Below are positions 1 to 10,454 of a stretch of 64,000 nucleotides of DNA, piece by piece. The position numbers and the translations under genes are program-made. Numbering within the stretch: position 1 is the stretch's first letter; the number at the start of each line of letters is the position of its first letter. The DNA comes from Chaenocephalus aceratus (Eukaryota; Chordata; Actinopteri; Perciformes; Channichthyidae). Location: contig CM043803.1 in the NCBI GenBank assembly GCA_023974075.1, positions 5,119,495 through 5,183,494 on the forward strand, given 5' to 3'. Below the pieces are notes generated by a model, which was not told where the DNA came from, did no database searches, and saw nothing but the letters and a program-made list of their open reading frames with translations.

Positions 1-195
1 AGGAACGAAAATGGCCCCGTAGACAGAGAGCTTTGCCTTCTGGCTCAGCTCCCTTTTCGTCACAACGGTGCGGTAAAGCGACTGCAGTACCGCTCCCGCT
101 GCTCCGATTCTCCGGCCCATCTCACGCTCCATTGTTCCCTCACTCGAGAACAAGACCCCGAGATACTTGAACTCCTTCACTTGGGGTAAGGACTC
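1..195 (-). mobile_element. LINE reverse-transcriptase C-terminal fragment (RTE/Rex-like)
   Basis: Read on the minus strand, this stretch encodes a typical fish non-LTR retrotransposon segment: VKEFKYLGVLFSSEGTME, then a GRRIGAAGAVLQSLYRTVV-type stretch and KRELS.KAKLSVYGAIFVP. This is the region just after the reverse-transcriptase palm in LINE polymerases that lie about 100-200 codons from the C terminus. The fragment runs off the window edge at position 1 and stops near 195, so it is a relic. The exact clade (RTE/Rex3-like or another) is an inference from the phrasing of the motif. Confidence 0.6.
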
Positions 196-708
196 CCGAG
201 AGCGACAGGTAAGGAATAAAGATGGAGTACTGCATGATGCTGCACAATCATTTCTGATGATCGTTTTTCGTCAAGATGATAAGGTATATACAGCTATGTA
301 GTGTCACAGACCCCTGTAGCATTTGATCATATGACCCCACTACTTTTCCTGGAGTGCATGTTGGTAAATGTTGCATTATTTTTCCTCTGTCACTTTGATT
401 TAGTATCAGCTCCTAAAATCATTCAAATTGAGTTTCAGAAAAATGCTCCCAACTTAGTGAGGAACATTTCCCACTGGATAGTCAACTTATGTCAACACTG
501 ATGTTATTCATTACACTGGACATTTTACAAGAAAAGATCATCATAGATGGATTTGATTTCTGAATGTGTTCTGTCTTGTGATTGCATTAAATTGAACTAA
601 TGTTTTTCAGATTGCCTCATTACCATTCAAGATTAAAGATTGCTGGATGCAGACTAGAACATGTCTGTGTTAAAAAGGTTGTTTTTGCTGCACAACTGTA
701 ATGTGACA
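196..708. other. intergenic, no gene seen
   Basis: AT-rich sequence with short chance ORFs only. I see no coding signature, RNA gene or repeat boundary between the LINE fragment and the solo LTR. Confidence 0.5.
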
Positions 709-713
709 CTGTC

Positions 714-1130
714 TGTGGGAGAAGCTTCTGTGTAGCAATGCAGTGGGAGTCACCGACTCAGGAAGGAGACACGGGGAGAGCTGGAGCTTTGATGGCAAAC
801 ACTGATGGTTTATTTAGGAGCTTCGGCCGGAGAATTCACAAAACAAGTCCAAGAGTCAGAGGTTCTGACTTCACAGTAGAGTTGCCACGTCAATTCTGAA
901 GAACTCTACCCCACACCCATGTATTTAGCTAGTTCAGAGAGAATAATCAACATTGTGCATAACAAGATATAATGAAAACACCTCTATCAGCTGACGCCAA
1001 CAGGCAGGAACAGGGAGGCAAAACACTGAGAGCACAGCAGCCAAGGTTACAGGTGCGTGTGCTCAGTCAGGACAGTATGAACTGATACACTGGGTCAAAG
1101 TTATGGGCCTTGGAAAATATTTCCCCAACA
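714..1130 (-). mobile_element. solo LTR, 417 bp, CTGTC target duplication
   Basis: The unit begins TGTGGGAG and ends CCCCAACA, so it is bounded by TG...CA, and it is flanked by the direct repeat CTGTC (709-713 and 1131-1135). In minus orientation it begins TGTTGGGG and carries an AATAAA polyadenylation signal near its far end (rc of about 810-820). No internal retroviral genes adjoin it, so it is a solo LTR left by LTR-LTR recombination. A 5-bp duplication fits Ty3/gypsy, BEL or ERV families; I cannot choose between them. Confidence 0.7.
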
Positions 1131-1135
1131 CTGTC

Positions 1136-4100
1136 AATCACAACCACTCTGTCATCTCTGTTTGATTTGAGTACAAAAATCAATAAACAAAGTTTATATT
1201 TTGGATTTCTAACAGGTGTCCAATGTGATAGCTCATTAAAAGGATTCCCTTAACTATTCAGTAAATCTGAATAGTGCCTGCACTAATGCCTGCAACAGTG
1301 TGATTAACAGCCTCATAATCAACGCATACAGTGTTCTTTAAGGACATGCACGTTTTATTTACTGCCATAGAAACAAAATACCTAATTATAATCGTAAAGA
1401 ACCAGCAAGGGATACGAACATCAAAAAGCTTAGAAAAGTACACTATTATAAGTAGTAATATAACAAATATTTACCCTAATGGGGCAACAACAAAGGATTA
1501 TATGCAAATTGAGTCCTTCAACAAAGACATAGTGCTGAAATAGACTATTGAGCAAAAATACAAATCTAAAAACACTGATAAATCAGGCTGATTAAAGTGG
1601 ACCTATCATGATATATTTGAATAATATAGTGTAGGACCATACCTATATAAAGGCATATTTATACTTTTTATTTTTCAAAATACCAAACAGATCATGCATT
1701 TTAGCCATTCCTCATTTCGCACTGCGCATGTGTGAATGGCAATAACTCTCCTTACTAGCAGGCGTCGGTAGTGTGTATTCATCATTCAAAAGAGGCAACA
1801 ACCGGAAGACAGTCTGCCTGATACACCGAGAGAAGAAGAACAGACTGCGTGATATAAACAAACAACAAATAGCGTGTGCGTTCCATTTTCACTCTACAGC
1901 GAGAAGCTCATGGGGCTTTCCCGAACCTGTGTCGAGAGCTGGAGTTAAATGAAATCTCAGATTTGCCTTCTTAGTTTGTTTGGGTCCCTCACTTCCGTTT
2001 TACTTCTCATGCGTTAAGCTGAACAGCCAATCAGAGTGATTTCTTTGGCCGACGGCCTTTAGCCGACAGTCTCCCGATTCACCATGTCGAATCGGCGGCG
2101 GAAGGTGTCGGCACGGTCGAAAAGACACGACGGTGCAGTACACACCAAGACACACCAATCTGAGTAGGGCGACACAACGCTCATCGACATCTATCGACGC
2201 CGAAAAACGGCTTGGTGTGTAAAGACCTTAAAATCAAAGCACAACAACATGTGTATCTGAACTCTCATTGCCCCGACTCTGACCCTCATAACTCCTCTTT
2301 CAAGCAATACATATGTTTACCAGCTCTGCTTCAGCCGGAAGGCTGCTGCCATAAAATAATCTCACTATGTGATCTCTCTTGTAGAATTTTCCCTTACAGG
2401 ACAAAATGGTAAATGAGCTGAGAGTCGTTTCAAGGGCAAACATGCAGAGCCAGAACGGTGTTATTAGTTGCATTAGTGTGAATGCAAGGGCACTTGTGTG
2501 TATTCTGTCTTTGTGAGCAATCTGTGGTGAAGCCTTAGCCTGTGTCATAAAGATGTGGATATACTGAATGTGTAACTTGATGGTTGGTGCAATAATAAAG
2601 CTGTCTGTTTTGCCTCTTTTTTTAATTATTCCTACGCAAATGTCTTTTCAGAGAAACATTTAAAATTAAATTACCTGCAGATGCGGAGAAATTGCTTTCA
2701 TTCTAGAACATACGTTTTGCACAACTATTTCCTCCTTTGTCGTTCCTAATGCAAATACAGAAAAAGTGTTAATGGTAGTGAAGATTGGAAATTGAGCAGT
2801 TTAGGAAGGGCAGTGGAAGGATGGGAAGACTAGAGTCAGAAAACTGATCATTGATATTGATGTCTGCCATTAAATGATAATGCTACATGATTGTCTTGCT
2901 GCCTGGGAAAGAGACTTGGTAATATGACATTGTAATTTAAATTGTGAGACCTGCTAGAAATGGGAAACATTTCCTTTCCACAGCTTGTTTCATAATGGTT
3001 TTGACATTCATGATTTTGTTTGGGGGAATTTCAAACAAAGAGCTTATTGTAGAATGTTATACCAAGTTTCCAAAGGGCTCTTAATAAATCACTGGCAACA
3101 CAGAGAAGCAATCACTGAAATAATGAAAAAGAGAGAAGGGTGTTCTCTTGAATTTATCATTCCACAATAAATCTGTGATCTCTAGTAAACAAAAGGGAAG
3201 ATAAATTGCTTTCTTGTCAGGCACATCCTTCAATTTGAATTATTTCCCCCCACTACACTTACATGTTGCACTCAGGAAAATATGGGATTCATTGCGACAG
3301 AAAAAAGGGGGCAAGACTTATGAGCGGTCGGACAATGTGACCGGTTCTAAACATGCCAACGGTTTATCCAAAGTATGTAACCCACTATTTGGAGTTAAAA
3401 CAAAAAGTGAGCACACTAGAATTATGTGATCATCTGTCATTGCACAGAAAAACTGTGTGCATAACTCAGTACAACTCAGTTAAAACAGGAAGTCTGTCAA
3501 CTTTGATGGACGTTTGATCTCTTGGTCCAAGATCAGCAATTACTTTGATGACACTCTTAACAAATAAAAGTTGGCCAAAAATACAGAAGAAGATGGGTTC
3601 TTCTTTTATTTAAAGCTGCAGCTTTCAATTGAGCCAGCAGAACAATCTGTAAACTCAACAACATCCAATCATATTTCTAAAGCACATTTAAAAACAACTG
3701 ACTTGACCAAAGTGCTGTACATCAATAAATATATATTGATGCCAGTTGTTGGCAAACAATATGACATTTACACATCCAACTGCCACAGATTGAAATTATG
3801 ACATTTTCCACATATCCATCTTTAATGCGCAAGATCACATTGCATTCCATTTGTACTTGTAAAAACCCAAATTCTATTAATCCAACTTCCATCAGTGGAC
3901 ATGCGCCTATGTTGTTTGAATGTGTTGACATCATGGTTGTCTTAAACTGGTAATGCTAACAAAGCCTAACAAAGATAATGGATTTCGACGTGTTACTGGA
4001 TAGCAGTCTACTAAAGTGTGACGTCAATCCAAACTCCAACTTCCGAGGTAAATTGAATACACTGCAAATTACCTTTAAAAGGTAGATGCCAACTTTGTAT

Positions 4101-5074
4101 GTCTAAAGTTTGATGATGGATATGCATATAAAAGTAAGGTTAATGTTAAACAAAACAATAAACTGTGCTTAAAAGACCTGAAGCGCTCTGTAAGACTGAC
4201 GGGAGCTGGTCAGGTGATTTGGTAAAGCCCTTTTCCACTGTCTTTGTTTTATTGGCAAATGCTAGATTGATTGACTATCAATTTGCTTGATTGTTTCAGA
4301 TAATTATTCTTGCTCCCTAACCACAAGTACTTCTGATGAATCTTGAGGAAAACATTATTTTGAAGGCAAACCTTACGATATATAAAACAGGAGGGTTGCA
4401 TGAACATTCACAGAAGGGACTCATTTTTAATGCAGGATCTGGTATACATACACACAAGGGCAAATATATGTCTTGTACATGATCTTTAAATGTGTATTGA
4501 CTTATTGAAGTGGTCCTGGATCCCAGAGTGAGTGAAGCATGAAGCTTTATGTTGAGAGATTACAATGAGAACTGGGCCTCCATAGCTCTGCTCCAGTCTA
4601 GAGGGGCTCGATGTTATCTGACCTTTTCTCATTAACCGGGAGATGAAAGTGGGAGCTCCCCTTCTGCCATTCGTCCCGTAGAGAAAACCAGGACTGGGAC
4701 ATTAATAAAAGGCCTGAAGTCTGAGGGGAATAACTCGGGTCCTATCTCTGAGTCATTTTTCAGGGCGCTTTTCACATAAGACTCATCTTCCACCTCTGTC
4801 TTTCCCATTTCCATGAAATCCCGTCTCAGACCAACCCCTAACTCAAACAAGAGCACTGTGTGCAAAGCAGAGGGGTTACATTTCACAGAGCCCTTAAGAT
4901 AGTTATAATGTATTACATTTTAACAATAAGGCAGTTATCTTTAACTGCTTTATGTTTAACATTACAATTGCATATGTGTACAATTGTCCCAAGGCACCAA
5001 AGAGACCTACAAAAAAGAAGAAATTCTTACTTTTGAAAGTGTAAATATGTAATGTGACCAGAATGTGTCACTAG
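1136..5074. other. intergenic, no gene seen; GC-rich block at 1740-2215
   Basis: About 3.9 kb with only short chance ORFs. The sole distinctive block is 1740-2215, which is GC-rich against an AT-rich background, has phrases such as GCCGACGGCC, GTCGGCACGGTCG and ATCTATCGACGCCG, and ends near GGTGTGTAAAGACC. It looks like the end of a nonautonomous DNA transposon, but I could not find a matching partner end or duplication. No exon-like or RNA-gene-like signal was found in the rest. Confidence 0.4.
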
Positions 5075-5180
5075 TAGGGATGTCCTGATCACCTTTTTTT
5101 GCTCCCGATCCAATTCCGATCATTTGATTTTGACAATCTGCCGATACCGATTTTTCCCGATCCCATCTTTATGCAATGCA
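5075..5180. mobile_element. hAT-like transposon end fragment
   Basis: The sequence starts TAGGGATGTCCTGATC and continues with repeated CCGATC/CGATCC phrases, a pattern common at hAT element ends in fish. It is cut at 5180 by the Kolobok-like element beginning at the TTAA of 5181. I could not find the opposite end, so the call rests on one end only. Confidence 0.45.
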
Positions 5181-5405
5181 TTAAAGGGAAATGGAAACAC
5201 TTTTCAAACTGCTTTCCATGCGACAATATTCCCATTAGGAAATGTATTTATCTAGTCTATTTCCAATGTAAACGATCGAGATACGCGAATTTACTTTTTG
5301 AAATACGTGCCTAATGACCATGGGCGCTTCCATTGCTCCGGGACTTTTCCAGTGACGTCACTGAGTGGGTACGGCTTCCTGGGCCAAAGCTCAATAACAA
5401 ACAAC

Positions 5406-5813
5406 ATGGCGTGCAATGCACCAGTAGTTTACATTACAAGAAAACGGTCGTCGTCAGGAGTTTATTGTATTGCCCCAGGCTGCACAAATGGATTTTATAC
5501 GAAGAAGGAAGAAGTACATTTCCATAGGCTGCCACTAAAGGATGAGAAGCTGCTCAAAGTCCAGTCTGGATGCCTGGTTCAATACAAAACATCGGATTTG
5601 AAGCCAGGATCTGTTCCCACAATATTCGATTTCTCAACGTATGCAGTCGGGAACACCGACCGTCCCAGCACGTCGGCCGCGCAAGACAATGACAGTGTCA
5701 ACAAACGTGAAGTTCGAGCCACCAAACGAGTTGCTTCAGCTGCCGAGAGAGAGGTACATATTGCAGCACTACCAGATTACGAGCTCACACATGTATTTAC
5801 TGACACAGTGTGA
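5406..5813 (+). pseudogene. THAP-domain protein of the Kolobok-like element, internally deleted
   Basis: The ATG at 5406 opens 135 codons in frame. After about 20 residues comes a THAP zinc-finger start: CIAPGC (the C-x4-C pair), then HFHRLPL, the conserved aromatic/proline stretch. The normal middle of the domain, with the tryptophan and the C-x2-H pair, is missing: LLK runs straight into a LKPGSVPTIF motif that matches the AVPTIF end of THAP domains. The domain therefore cannot fold normally. The remaining ~70 residues are Ser/Asn/Arg-rich linker and end at TGA 5811-5813. THAP domains bind transposon ends in Kolobok and P-type transposases. The reading frame stayed open across the deletion, which may be chance. 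Confidence 0.7.
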
Positions 5814-6441
5814 CCTTATTAATTAACGCAATCGCGTCCAAACTAAATGGTAGCTATTATTATGACGTACAATAGAGAATTGGGGGTGTTCTATAGCTCA
5901 ACTAATTAAACTGGCATACACACGCTCATCTGTCGAAAACAGCCCTAAAAAGGCTAGTATTGCTGGACTAGGTGTTCAATGGATGGTATTGCAGGACCCA
6001 GAGCGCACGGAGCACAGAGCGGACAGCAGATAACGGAATTGCAGTTGTATTGCTTATAGATTATCAGAACATTTCAAAGGGGACACAGCCCCATTGTATA
6101 TTAACCTATGGATTAACTACATCATCGTTTTTATCGTTGTAATGCCATTGAAGACCAGACAATGAGGAAGGTAAACCGTTAGCCTGGCGTATGTTAGTAC
6201 CTAGCGCCACTTGTTTTGATGTACGTTTTTGTTTATAAGCTCGCGAGTTTGTATCTTTCAGTGTTGAGGTGGGCACCGTTAGATTCTGTGTCTCCTTGCG
6301 ATCATAAACGATGTGTTGGATGTGCGGCTAGGATAAGTAATAAGGGAGCTAGGAGTGATTTTCGGTGCAGTAATAGGTTAGCATTTTTCGCTCGGGGCTA
6401 ATTCAGAGGCTCACTGTTAGCATTGTGTTTTTTTTGTTTTT

Positions 6442-6609
6442 TTATTCCGGATCGTATGCCACTCTATTCGACCGAATTGGTTCATAAGCATAGGCCATGG
6501 GATGCCTGGTAACTGTAGATGCTTCCACATCAATGTCATCTCCCGACGAATAGTCAAATTCATCGTTCAAAACGTCGATCTCATTGCAAAATTCCTCCAT
6601 CGCTGCCAT
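6442..6609 (-). pseudogene. acidic second ORF of the Kolobok-like element, N-terminal fragment
   Basis: The ATG at 6609 (MAAMEEFCNEI) starts a 55-residue acidic fragment: DEFDYSSGDDIDVEAS followed by AYAYEPIRSNRVAYDPE, then a stop in a T-rich stretch. A short acidic leader followed by a Tyr-rich YxYEP motif is familiar from second proteins of fish THAP-bearing DNA transposons, some of which are annotated as P2X7-C-terminus-like. That link is recalled, not demonstrated. The gene points towards the THAP fragment (convergent), the same layout as in the element at 33245-37306. Everything downstream of the leader is deleted. Confidence 0.4.
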
Positions 6610-6974
6610 ATCTGCTACGTTGTGTATGGATACCTGGAGCGAAAACCCATCCAGTGACGTCACCATTTGGGACTCCCCTAATGGCAGCGGCCTGGTCCCG
6701 GAATTCCCCACCCAGCCGGCGGATAATTAATTTTCTTTTGGCGAGTAATATCATATACAATAAATATTACGATCAATATCCATTGTAAAATGAATAAACT
6801 ACCGGAATATTATAACTGTAATTGGTGTTTCCTTTCCCCTTTAAGAGAAAAAAAAGGTAACAGATAACAGCTGGTCATCCAACGCGATGAATTCAGCTAT
6901 CTTGGCTGTTATTATATTAGTCAATAGTATTCAAATGAAAAGTAACTGAAGTCTTAAGTAAGTCATACATGCAT

Positions 6975-7159
6975 TCAAGATTCAACATTGGCACCTCTGT
7001 TGTTTCCCCGACTCAGACTGCAAGGAATCTGGGTGTGACCCTAGATAACAACCTGTCCTTCACTGCAAACATCGCTGCGACAACCCGCTGCTGCAGATAC
7101 ACACTTTACAACATCAGGAGGATGCGTCCCCAGCTGACCCAGAAAGCGACGCAGGTTCT
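6975..7159 (+). pseudogene. L2-type LINE reverse transcriptase, left piece
   Basis: The frame reads ARNLGVTLDNNLSFTANIAA, then a TLYNIRRMRPQLTQKATQVL stretch, which is the region just C-terminal to the polymerase active site in L2/CR1-group LINEs of fish. The frame stops being LINE-like exactly at GTTCT (7155-7159), where DIRS copy 1 begins. The continuation resumes at 12265 with QALIISRLDYCNSLLAG, so the two halves were one ORF before the DIRS insertion. The 5' side is truncated near 6975, as usual for LINEs. Confidence 0.8.
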
Positions 7160-7172
7160 CATTCATAACACT

Positions 7173-7713
7173 TGTAAGGAAATATTTGTATGTATTCATG
7201 CAAACTGTGAAGAAGCTTGAAAATGATTTGTGTAGAAAACTGGGCTGGTTTTGGGCCTGCTAACATGTGGTTTTTTGAGGACAAAGGAAGAGGGGGAAGG
7301 TCAGGAGTTAACATACAGTCATCCCTGATGTGGGGTGTTGATGATAATTTGGGCAGCCAATCACTGGTCTGGAAGGGAGGCGCAGATAACTCCTCCTTGG
7401 GTCAGCGAGGTATATAGACAGGAACCCCGCTGTGTTCTGCCTCTCTCTCCTCGCGCCGCTGGGACTGGGAGGTCGTGGCGGCCTGTGGGCAGGAGCCAGG
7501 AGTAGGCCAAACTCCTGACATTACACATATGATACGATATGGTTGTGTATGGTAATGTATTTGATTGTATTGCATTGTATATTACCATTAAAGTGGATTA
7601 TTGTTTAACGGTTAAGTGTATGCTCTGGATTTCCTTCATGTAAGATAACAGCTTGTTTTAGGGACGCGGGGAGATTAAGAAAGCGGACGAGTTGTCCACC
7701 GAATCTCCTAACA
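7173..7713 (+). mobile_element. solo LTR inserted in the DIRS left tip, CACT duplication
   Basis: The unit starts TGTAAGGAAAT and ends CTCCTAACA, so its tips (TGTAAG / CTAACA) are imperfect inverted repeats of the TG...CA type. It is flanked by CACT (7169-7172 and 7714-7717). Removing it and one CACT restores the DIRS end sequence seen intact in copy 2 (ATAACACTCCGTTCG). A TATA-like TATATAGA at about 7411 and ATTAAA near 7588 fit LTR promoter and polyadenylation signals on the plus strand. A 4-bp duplication fits a Ty3/gypsy-type element best. Confidence 0.75.
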
Positions 7714-7717
7714 CACT

Positions 7718-7891
7718 CCGTTCGATGTCTCACTATGGGATGCGCCTCATCGCGGAGAAAACAGAAGCATCAATCTCATTACGCCAATCCTGATTGGCTG
7801 GTGATCTTGACGTCAGCGTCAGGGGAAATCACCCCCTATAAGTAGCTTGCGCCACAACGCATGCGTCATTCAAACACCTCTTCTCGCTTCA
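7718..7891. repeat. left inverted terminal repeat of DIRS copy 1
   Basis: From CCGTTCGATGTCTCAC to CACCTCTTCTCGCTTC this stretch is the reverse complement of 12042-12212 with few differences. It also matches the ends of copy 2 (43243-43430). The last bases in common are the TTCTCGCTTC of the leader side. Confidence 0.85.
7784..7845. promoter_or_regulatory. DIRS repeat promoter: CCAAT pair, CRE, TATA-like box
   Basis: Inside the inverted repeat are a CCAAT box (7784-7788), an inverted CCAAT (ATTGG, 7793-7797), a perfect palindromic cAMP-response element TGACGTCA (7808-7815) followed by a second CGTCA, and CTATAAGTAG (7836-7845). Spacing and order suit an RNA polymerase II promoter firing towards gag. 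Because the block lies in an inverted repeat, the right end carries a mirror copy pointing the other way. Factor binding is inference. Confidence 0.55.
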
Positions 7892-8338
7892 GAGCACATC
7901 TCACAGTAGCCGGGCAAGCTTCACTGTCCACAGACTGAACCCAAAATACAATTTCGGTCGACGGGCGCTCGCCGGCTACTCCTTCTGCTTCGCAGGAAGA
8001 CGGTAGTACTAACGCTGTTAGTACTTGGAAAAAAATCGACCTCGCCCTTCTCTACGAGAAATTAAGGTAGGTCCGATTTTTTCAAGCTAGCAGCACACCT
8101 GTTGCTCGCTCGCTCCCTCTCTACCGACACCTAGGTAGCGAGGAAGTTTTTTCTTTTCTCTTCCCCACGGAGGGGAAAAGGATTAAAAGAGGAGCATACT
8201 GCCACACCAGTCAGTATTCTCCGGGATTAAAAGTCCCACACCGTCCTCTTTCCCCGGATTAAGGACAAGGGGGTAATACCTTTTTTTCCCGTCCCACCTA
8301 TCGAGAGCGGGCCCTCTCCACGCCACGAGGCGACAAAG

Positions 8339-9951
8339 ATGGACGCTCCTCTCCCTCACACCAGAGGAGTGAGTGGCTCAACTCTGCGGCTGCGGGTTGA
8401 AGATCTCGGGCACAGACACACACCAGGTCTGTTCGTCCTGCCTCGGGCTGGAACACGCCCGAGGCGCTATCGACAACCCCGGCTCATGCGGACATTGTGT
8501 CCGCTTCACTGTCAAGAGCCTCCGCCGATGGCTAGCGAGACAAGCTAGCCTGTCGGAACAGGACCCCCCCATGTCCATGGACCCGCCGGCCGGCAGTCAA
8601 GACACAGGGGCGTCTGCCACAGAGAGCGAACCCCTCTCCGTGTCGGTCTGGGGCTCATTGTCAGCGATGGCCTCAGAACCGGAATCCCGCGCCCTGACAG
8701 GCCGGGACCCGGTGACGACAAGACACGCGGGAACGGATTCCCGCGCTTTACCAAGCTGGGGCTCCCGGTTAGACCTCACCATGGTCTCACCCGCGGAGGA
8801 TGTCCTCGAGTTGGACTATGAGGAGGACGAGGAGGGGGACGCCCTGGCGTTCCTCCTGTCCGAGTCGGATGACCAAGAAGAGTACACCTTCGCCTGGGCC
8901 GATGACTGCTCTCCCGGGCGACAGCACACCAGCTTCGCCCGGTCTGAGCATGGACCTGCAGGCCGTGTGCAAACGCGCTGCGGTCAGACTCAACGTTCCG
9001 TGGCCTGAAATGGCCAAGGAGACCTCCAGGTCCCGCTACGAGGCGAGGCATCTTCCCCAAACAGCGGGCAAAGGGAGGCAACTCCTCCCGGTGTTTCCGG
9101 AAATGTTGGATGAAGTGTCGGTCTCGTGGAGAGACCGGCGCTTCAGCCACAAGGTCCCAATCCAGGGTGCCTCCTCCCTGGATTGCGATGGAATGGAGAG
9201 GCTCGGCCTGCTCCGCATACCGCCCATGGAACCGCTGGTTGCGGCCCACCTTCTACCAAAGGTGGGCCCCTCACCGAGCAGGAACCCCACGCTGTCAGCA
9301 AAGACGGACCGCTTTCAGTCCACAATGACTGAAAAGTCCTATAAAGCTGCAGCGCTGTCCGCCAGGGCCCTGAACGTGTCCTCGCTGCTAACCGCCTACC
9401 AAGCGGAGCTCTGCGAGGACCTGTTGGGTAGCCCGGGAGCAGCCACTCTGGACGAGATGGCAGCGGTCACGGACATTTGCCTCCGTGTCCAGCGCTGCGC
9501 CGTCCAGCGCTGCGCCATCCAGGCCACGGGCAAAGTCATGGGGATCATGGTGGTGCAGGAAAGAGCGAGATGGCTCAACCTCACCAACCTCCCTGACCGA
9601 GAAAGGGAAGATGTGCTGGATATGCCCATCGTTCCCGAGGGAATTTTCGGCTCCGCTCTCGCCTCCATGCAAAGGAGGTGCGAGACGAAGAAGAAGGAGG
9701 ACGAGGCACTCCACCTCTGCCTCCCTCGAAGGGTCCAGCCGCTGCCCTCGCAGCAGCAGTCCTTCACCCAAGCGAACTCTGCCCGGTTCAAAGCAGAGGT
9801 CAAGCAGAGGTCGCAGCCCACCCCGAGTCCCCAGCCCAGGCTGGAGACAAGGGCAAGTTGGCCGAGAAAATCTCCGGTTCCGGCTGCAGCTCAGGCTCAG
9901 CTAACCCAGAATTTCGGCCAGCAGTCGAGGAAGAAGAAGCGAGCTGCATGA
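8339..9951 (+). pseudogene. DIRS gag-like ORF, copy 1, two frameshifts
   Basis: The ATG at 8339 (MDAPLPHTRGV) matches the start in copy 2 (MDASPPHTRGV). The frame shifts near 8375 into a Cys-rich module, CGCGLKISGTDTHQVCSSC then LGLEHARGA and CGHC, which is typical of DIRS ORF1. An acidic stretch (ELDYEEDEEGD) follows. A second shift occurs between about 8900 and 8950, after which the frame beginning SMDLQAVCKRA runs for over 330 codons. It passes LVAAHLLPKVGP and a helical region (SYKAAALSARALNVSSLLTAY) and ends in a basic tail QQSRKKKRAA with TGA at 9949-9951. The product would be a nucleocapsid-like protein. Both breaks would need correcting for function. Confidence 0.75.
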
Positions 9952-10454
9952 CAGCCCCTCCTTCTCCCCTCCGTGACTGTGTTCCCGCCGCCTCGAGAGA
10001 TGCCTAAACACCATCCTCAAGTCCGCACAAACACATGTCACATGCTGATTGATTCCTCTGTCATAAAACATTTGCCGCTGACGCATCCAGGCTTCAGGCC
10101 GAGGGCGCAGCTCAAAAAAAATGAAAAGAAAATCAATAAAACCAATAAACAGCCCGCCAACTCTTCCCCTTTTGAGAGCAGCTACGGCATCTCTCAAAAG
10201 GCGGATTATTGACGGGTCACGCGCAGTGCCGGCTGGGGCTTTAAGGGCACCACCGTCACGCGCATGCGCAGTGCCGGCTGGGGCCGTAAGGGCTCCACCG
10301 TCACACGCATAAAAAGGGTTTTATCTATAATGCCCGCCGAGCAGAGTCAGATTACGCAGACAAATGTCCTCGTAAAACACCCGCTCAACATGGGTCTCAT
10401 AATAAAACTAAACCCCGCGCGCCACGGCGTGCGGAGAGTATTGGTTATTATGTA
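9952..10454 (+). other. DIRS inter-ORF region with 45-bp minisatellite
   Basis: This gap joins gag to the recombinase ORF. It contains an A-rich stretch (10117-10150) and two ~45-bp units around 10217-10310, each with GCGCAGTGCCGGCTGGGG and a CACCGTCACRCGC phrase. In complete DIRS elements the reverse transcriptase and RNase H lie about here; nothing resembling them is present. Confidence 0.6.

Larger units (their letters stand above)
5185..6840. mobile_element. Kolobok-like DNA transposon relic, TTAA duplication
   Basis: The element is 1,656 bp. Its left end AGGGAAATGGAAACAC (5185-5200) matches the inverted right end (6825-6840, GTGTTTCCTTTCCCCT) with few mismatches, and both sides are flanked by TTAA (5181-5184, 6841-6844). 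TTAA duplication, AGGG-type ends and an encoded THAP domain together fit the Kolobok/T2 superfamily. Two genes converge inside: a THAP protein fragment on the plus strand and an acidic ORF on the minus strand. No DDE transposase core remains, so the copy is nonautonomous. It lies inside or beside a hAT-like fragment. Confidence 0.75.

Noticed and set aside
8800..9290. Long overlapping ORFs on both strands in the gag region
   Set aside because: They arise from GC-rich codon composition opposite the gag frame; only the frame with the Cys-rich module and the matching protein in copy 2 is supported.
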